DNA from: Candidatus Chlorobium masyuteum
Lineage (GTDB): Bacteria > Bacteroidota > Chlorobiia > Chlorobiales > Chlorobiaceae
Assembly: GCF_011601315.1 (NCBI RefSeq)
Contig: NZ_JAAORA010000002.1
Span: forward strand, 558,001 to 622,000
DNA length: 64,000 nt
Reading direction: 5' to 3'
Shown here in pieces: positions 63,798 to 64,000 of this stretch; positions within the stretch are counted from its first letter, which is position 1, and every line of letters starts with the position of its first letter. The notes beneath the pieces were generated by a model. The model did not search any database and was not told the DNA's origin. It worked only from the letters and a program-made list of their open reading frames with translations. The position numbers and the translations under genes were made by a program.

Positions 63798-64000
63798 ATG
63801 TTTGAAGAGCAGGAAGCAGAAGAACAGGTAACACAGGAGGATATTTCCGGCATTGTAAAACTGGCACCCATCGCCCTCGCCCTCCCTTTGGCGATTCCTT
63901 TCGCCCTTCCTCTGGCATTGCATGCCATTCATGGAATTGGAGTGGGTGGAATCGGCGTTCTGGCGGCTTCCCTGGCATTGCACCCCAAAAGTCAGGAGCT
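63798..64000 (+). CDS. Small Ala/Pro/Gly-rich membrane protein (cut by window edge)
   Basis: From ATG 63798 a frame runs to the window end (67 codons). After an acidic start (FEEQEAEEQVTQED) it is dominated by the hydrophobic stretch IALALPLAIPFALPLALHAI and IGVGGIGVLAASLAL, which would make one or two helices. There is no strong ribosome binding site. It may be a small exported or membrane protein related to the autotransporter cluster upstream, but this cannot be judged from a fragment. A competing minus-strand frame (63603-63983) lacks conserved character. Confidence 0.45.
   Translation, partial: MFEEQEAEEQVTQEDISGIVKLAPIALALPLAIPFALPLALHAIHGIGVGGIGVLAASLALHPKSQE

Overview
The window looks like the chromosome of a green sulfur bacterium (Chlorobiaceae, Chlorobium/Pelodictyon-like; species not determined). 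The main evidence is a compact Mo-nitrogenase operon in the order nifH-nifI1-nifI2-nifD-nifK-nifE-nifN-nifB with a thioredoxin-like [2Fe-2S] ferredoxin, plus short porin-like outer-membrane proteins, a DUF1207-type protein and weak Shine-Dalgarno sequences at many starts. No rRNA, tRNA, CRISPR array, complete insertion sequence or prophage was seen. Both edges cut a gene: uvrC on the left and a small membrane protein on the right.

Layout: 0-7.3 kb holds uvrC (partial), an MFS symporter, a universal stress protein, a porin, a NUDIX hydrolase, a DUF1207 outer-membrane protein and pyrB. 7.4-13.4 kb is the complete hydrogenase-maturation set hypABFCDE, without hydrogenase structural genes. 14-27.3 kb is one long minus-strand sulfur block: a poly-cysteine leader peptide with an attenuator, DUF4395, metY, an HPr-like protein, a LuxR-type regulator, cysK, serine acetyltransferase, a family 2B encapsulin shell, an encapsulin-targeted cysteine desulfurase, metB-like, and thiS-thiG-thiH-thiF. 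28.2-31.3 kb is an accessory island with an unknown protein, a broken small frame, a truncated brnT with intact brnA, and a HEPN-like gene. 31.3-44.1 kb is modDCBA plus the nif operon, with modE nearby at 27.4 kb. 44.8-51.3 kb has a small glycine/alanine-rich protein, an aldo/keto reductase, a hybrid histidine kinase and nifA-nifV. 51.6-58.8 kb has a DUF3592 protein, corA, RNase R, a class II photolyase and a class I glutamine amidotransferase. 59-63.7 kb has three tandem PstS-like exported proteins followed by an autotransporter.

How the genes work together: the sulfur block makes O-acetylserine and cysteine (SAT, CysK), methionine precursors (MetY, MetB-like) and persulfide sulfur (SufS-type desulfurase enclosed in an encapsulin). 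The ThiS/ThiF/ThiG/ThiH thiazole pathway is itself a user of desulfurase sulfur. A 31-codon leader peptide with four consecutive Cys codons, followed by an intrinsic terminator and a possible antiterminator pairing, suggests that the block senses charged tRNA-Cys. The nif operon has a near-perfect sigma-54 promoter, and the matching activator gene (nifA) lies 4.5 kb away behind nifV. ModE, a palindromic ModE-type operator upstream of modA, and modABCD supply and regulate molybdate for the cofactor.

The most striking undescribed signal is a 143-bp imperfectly palindromic element present three times (5271-5413, 18092-18234, 39258-39400). Each copy lies 1-2 bp after the stop codon of a minus-strand gene, in the same orientation. 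The terminal arms differ in sequence between copies yet remain complementary within each copy. One copy splits the nif operon between nifK and nifE.
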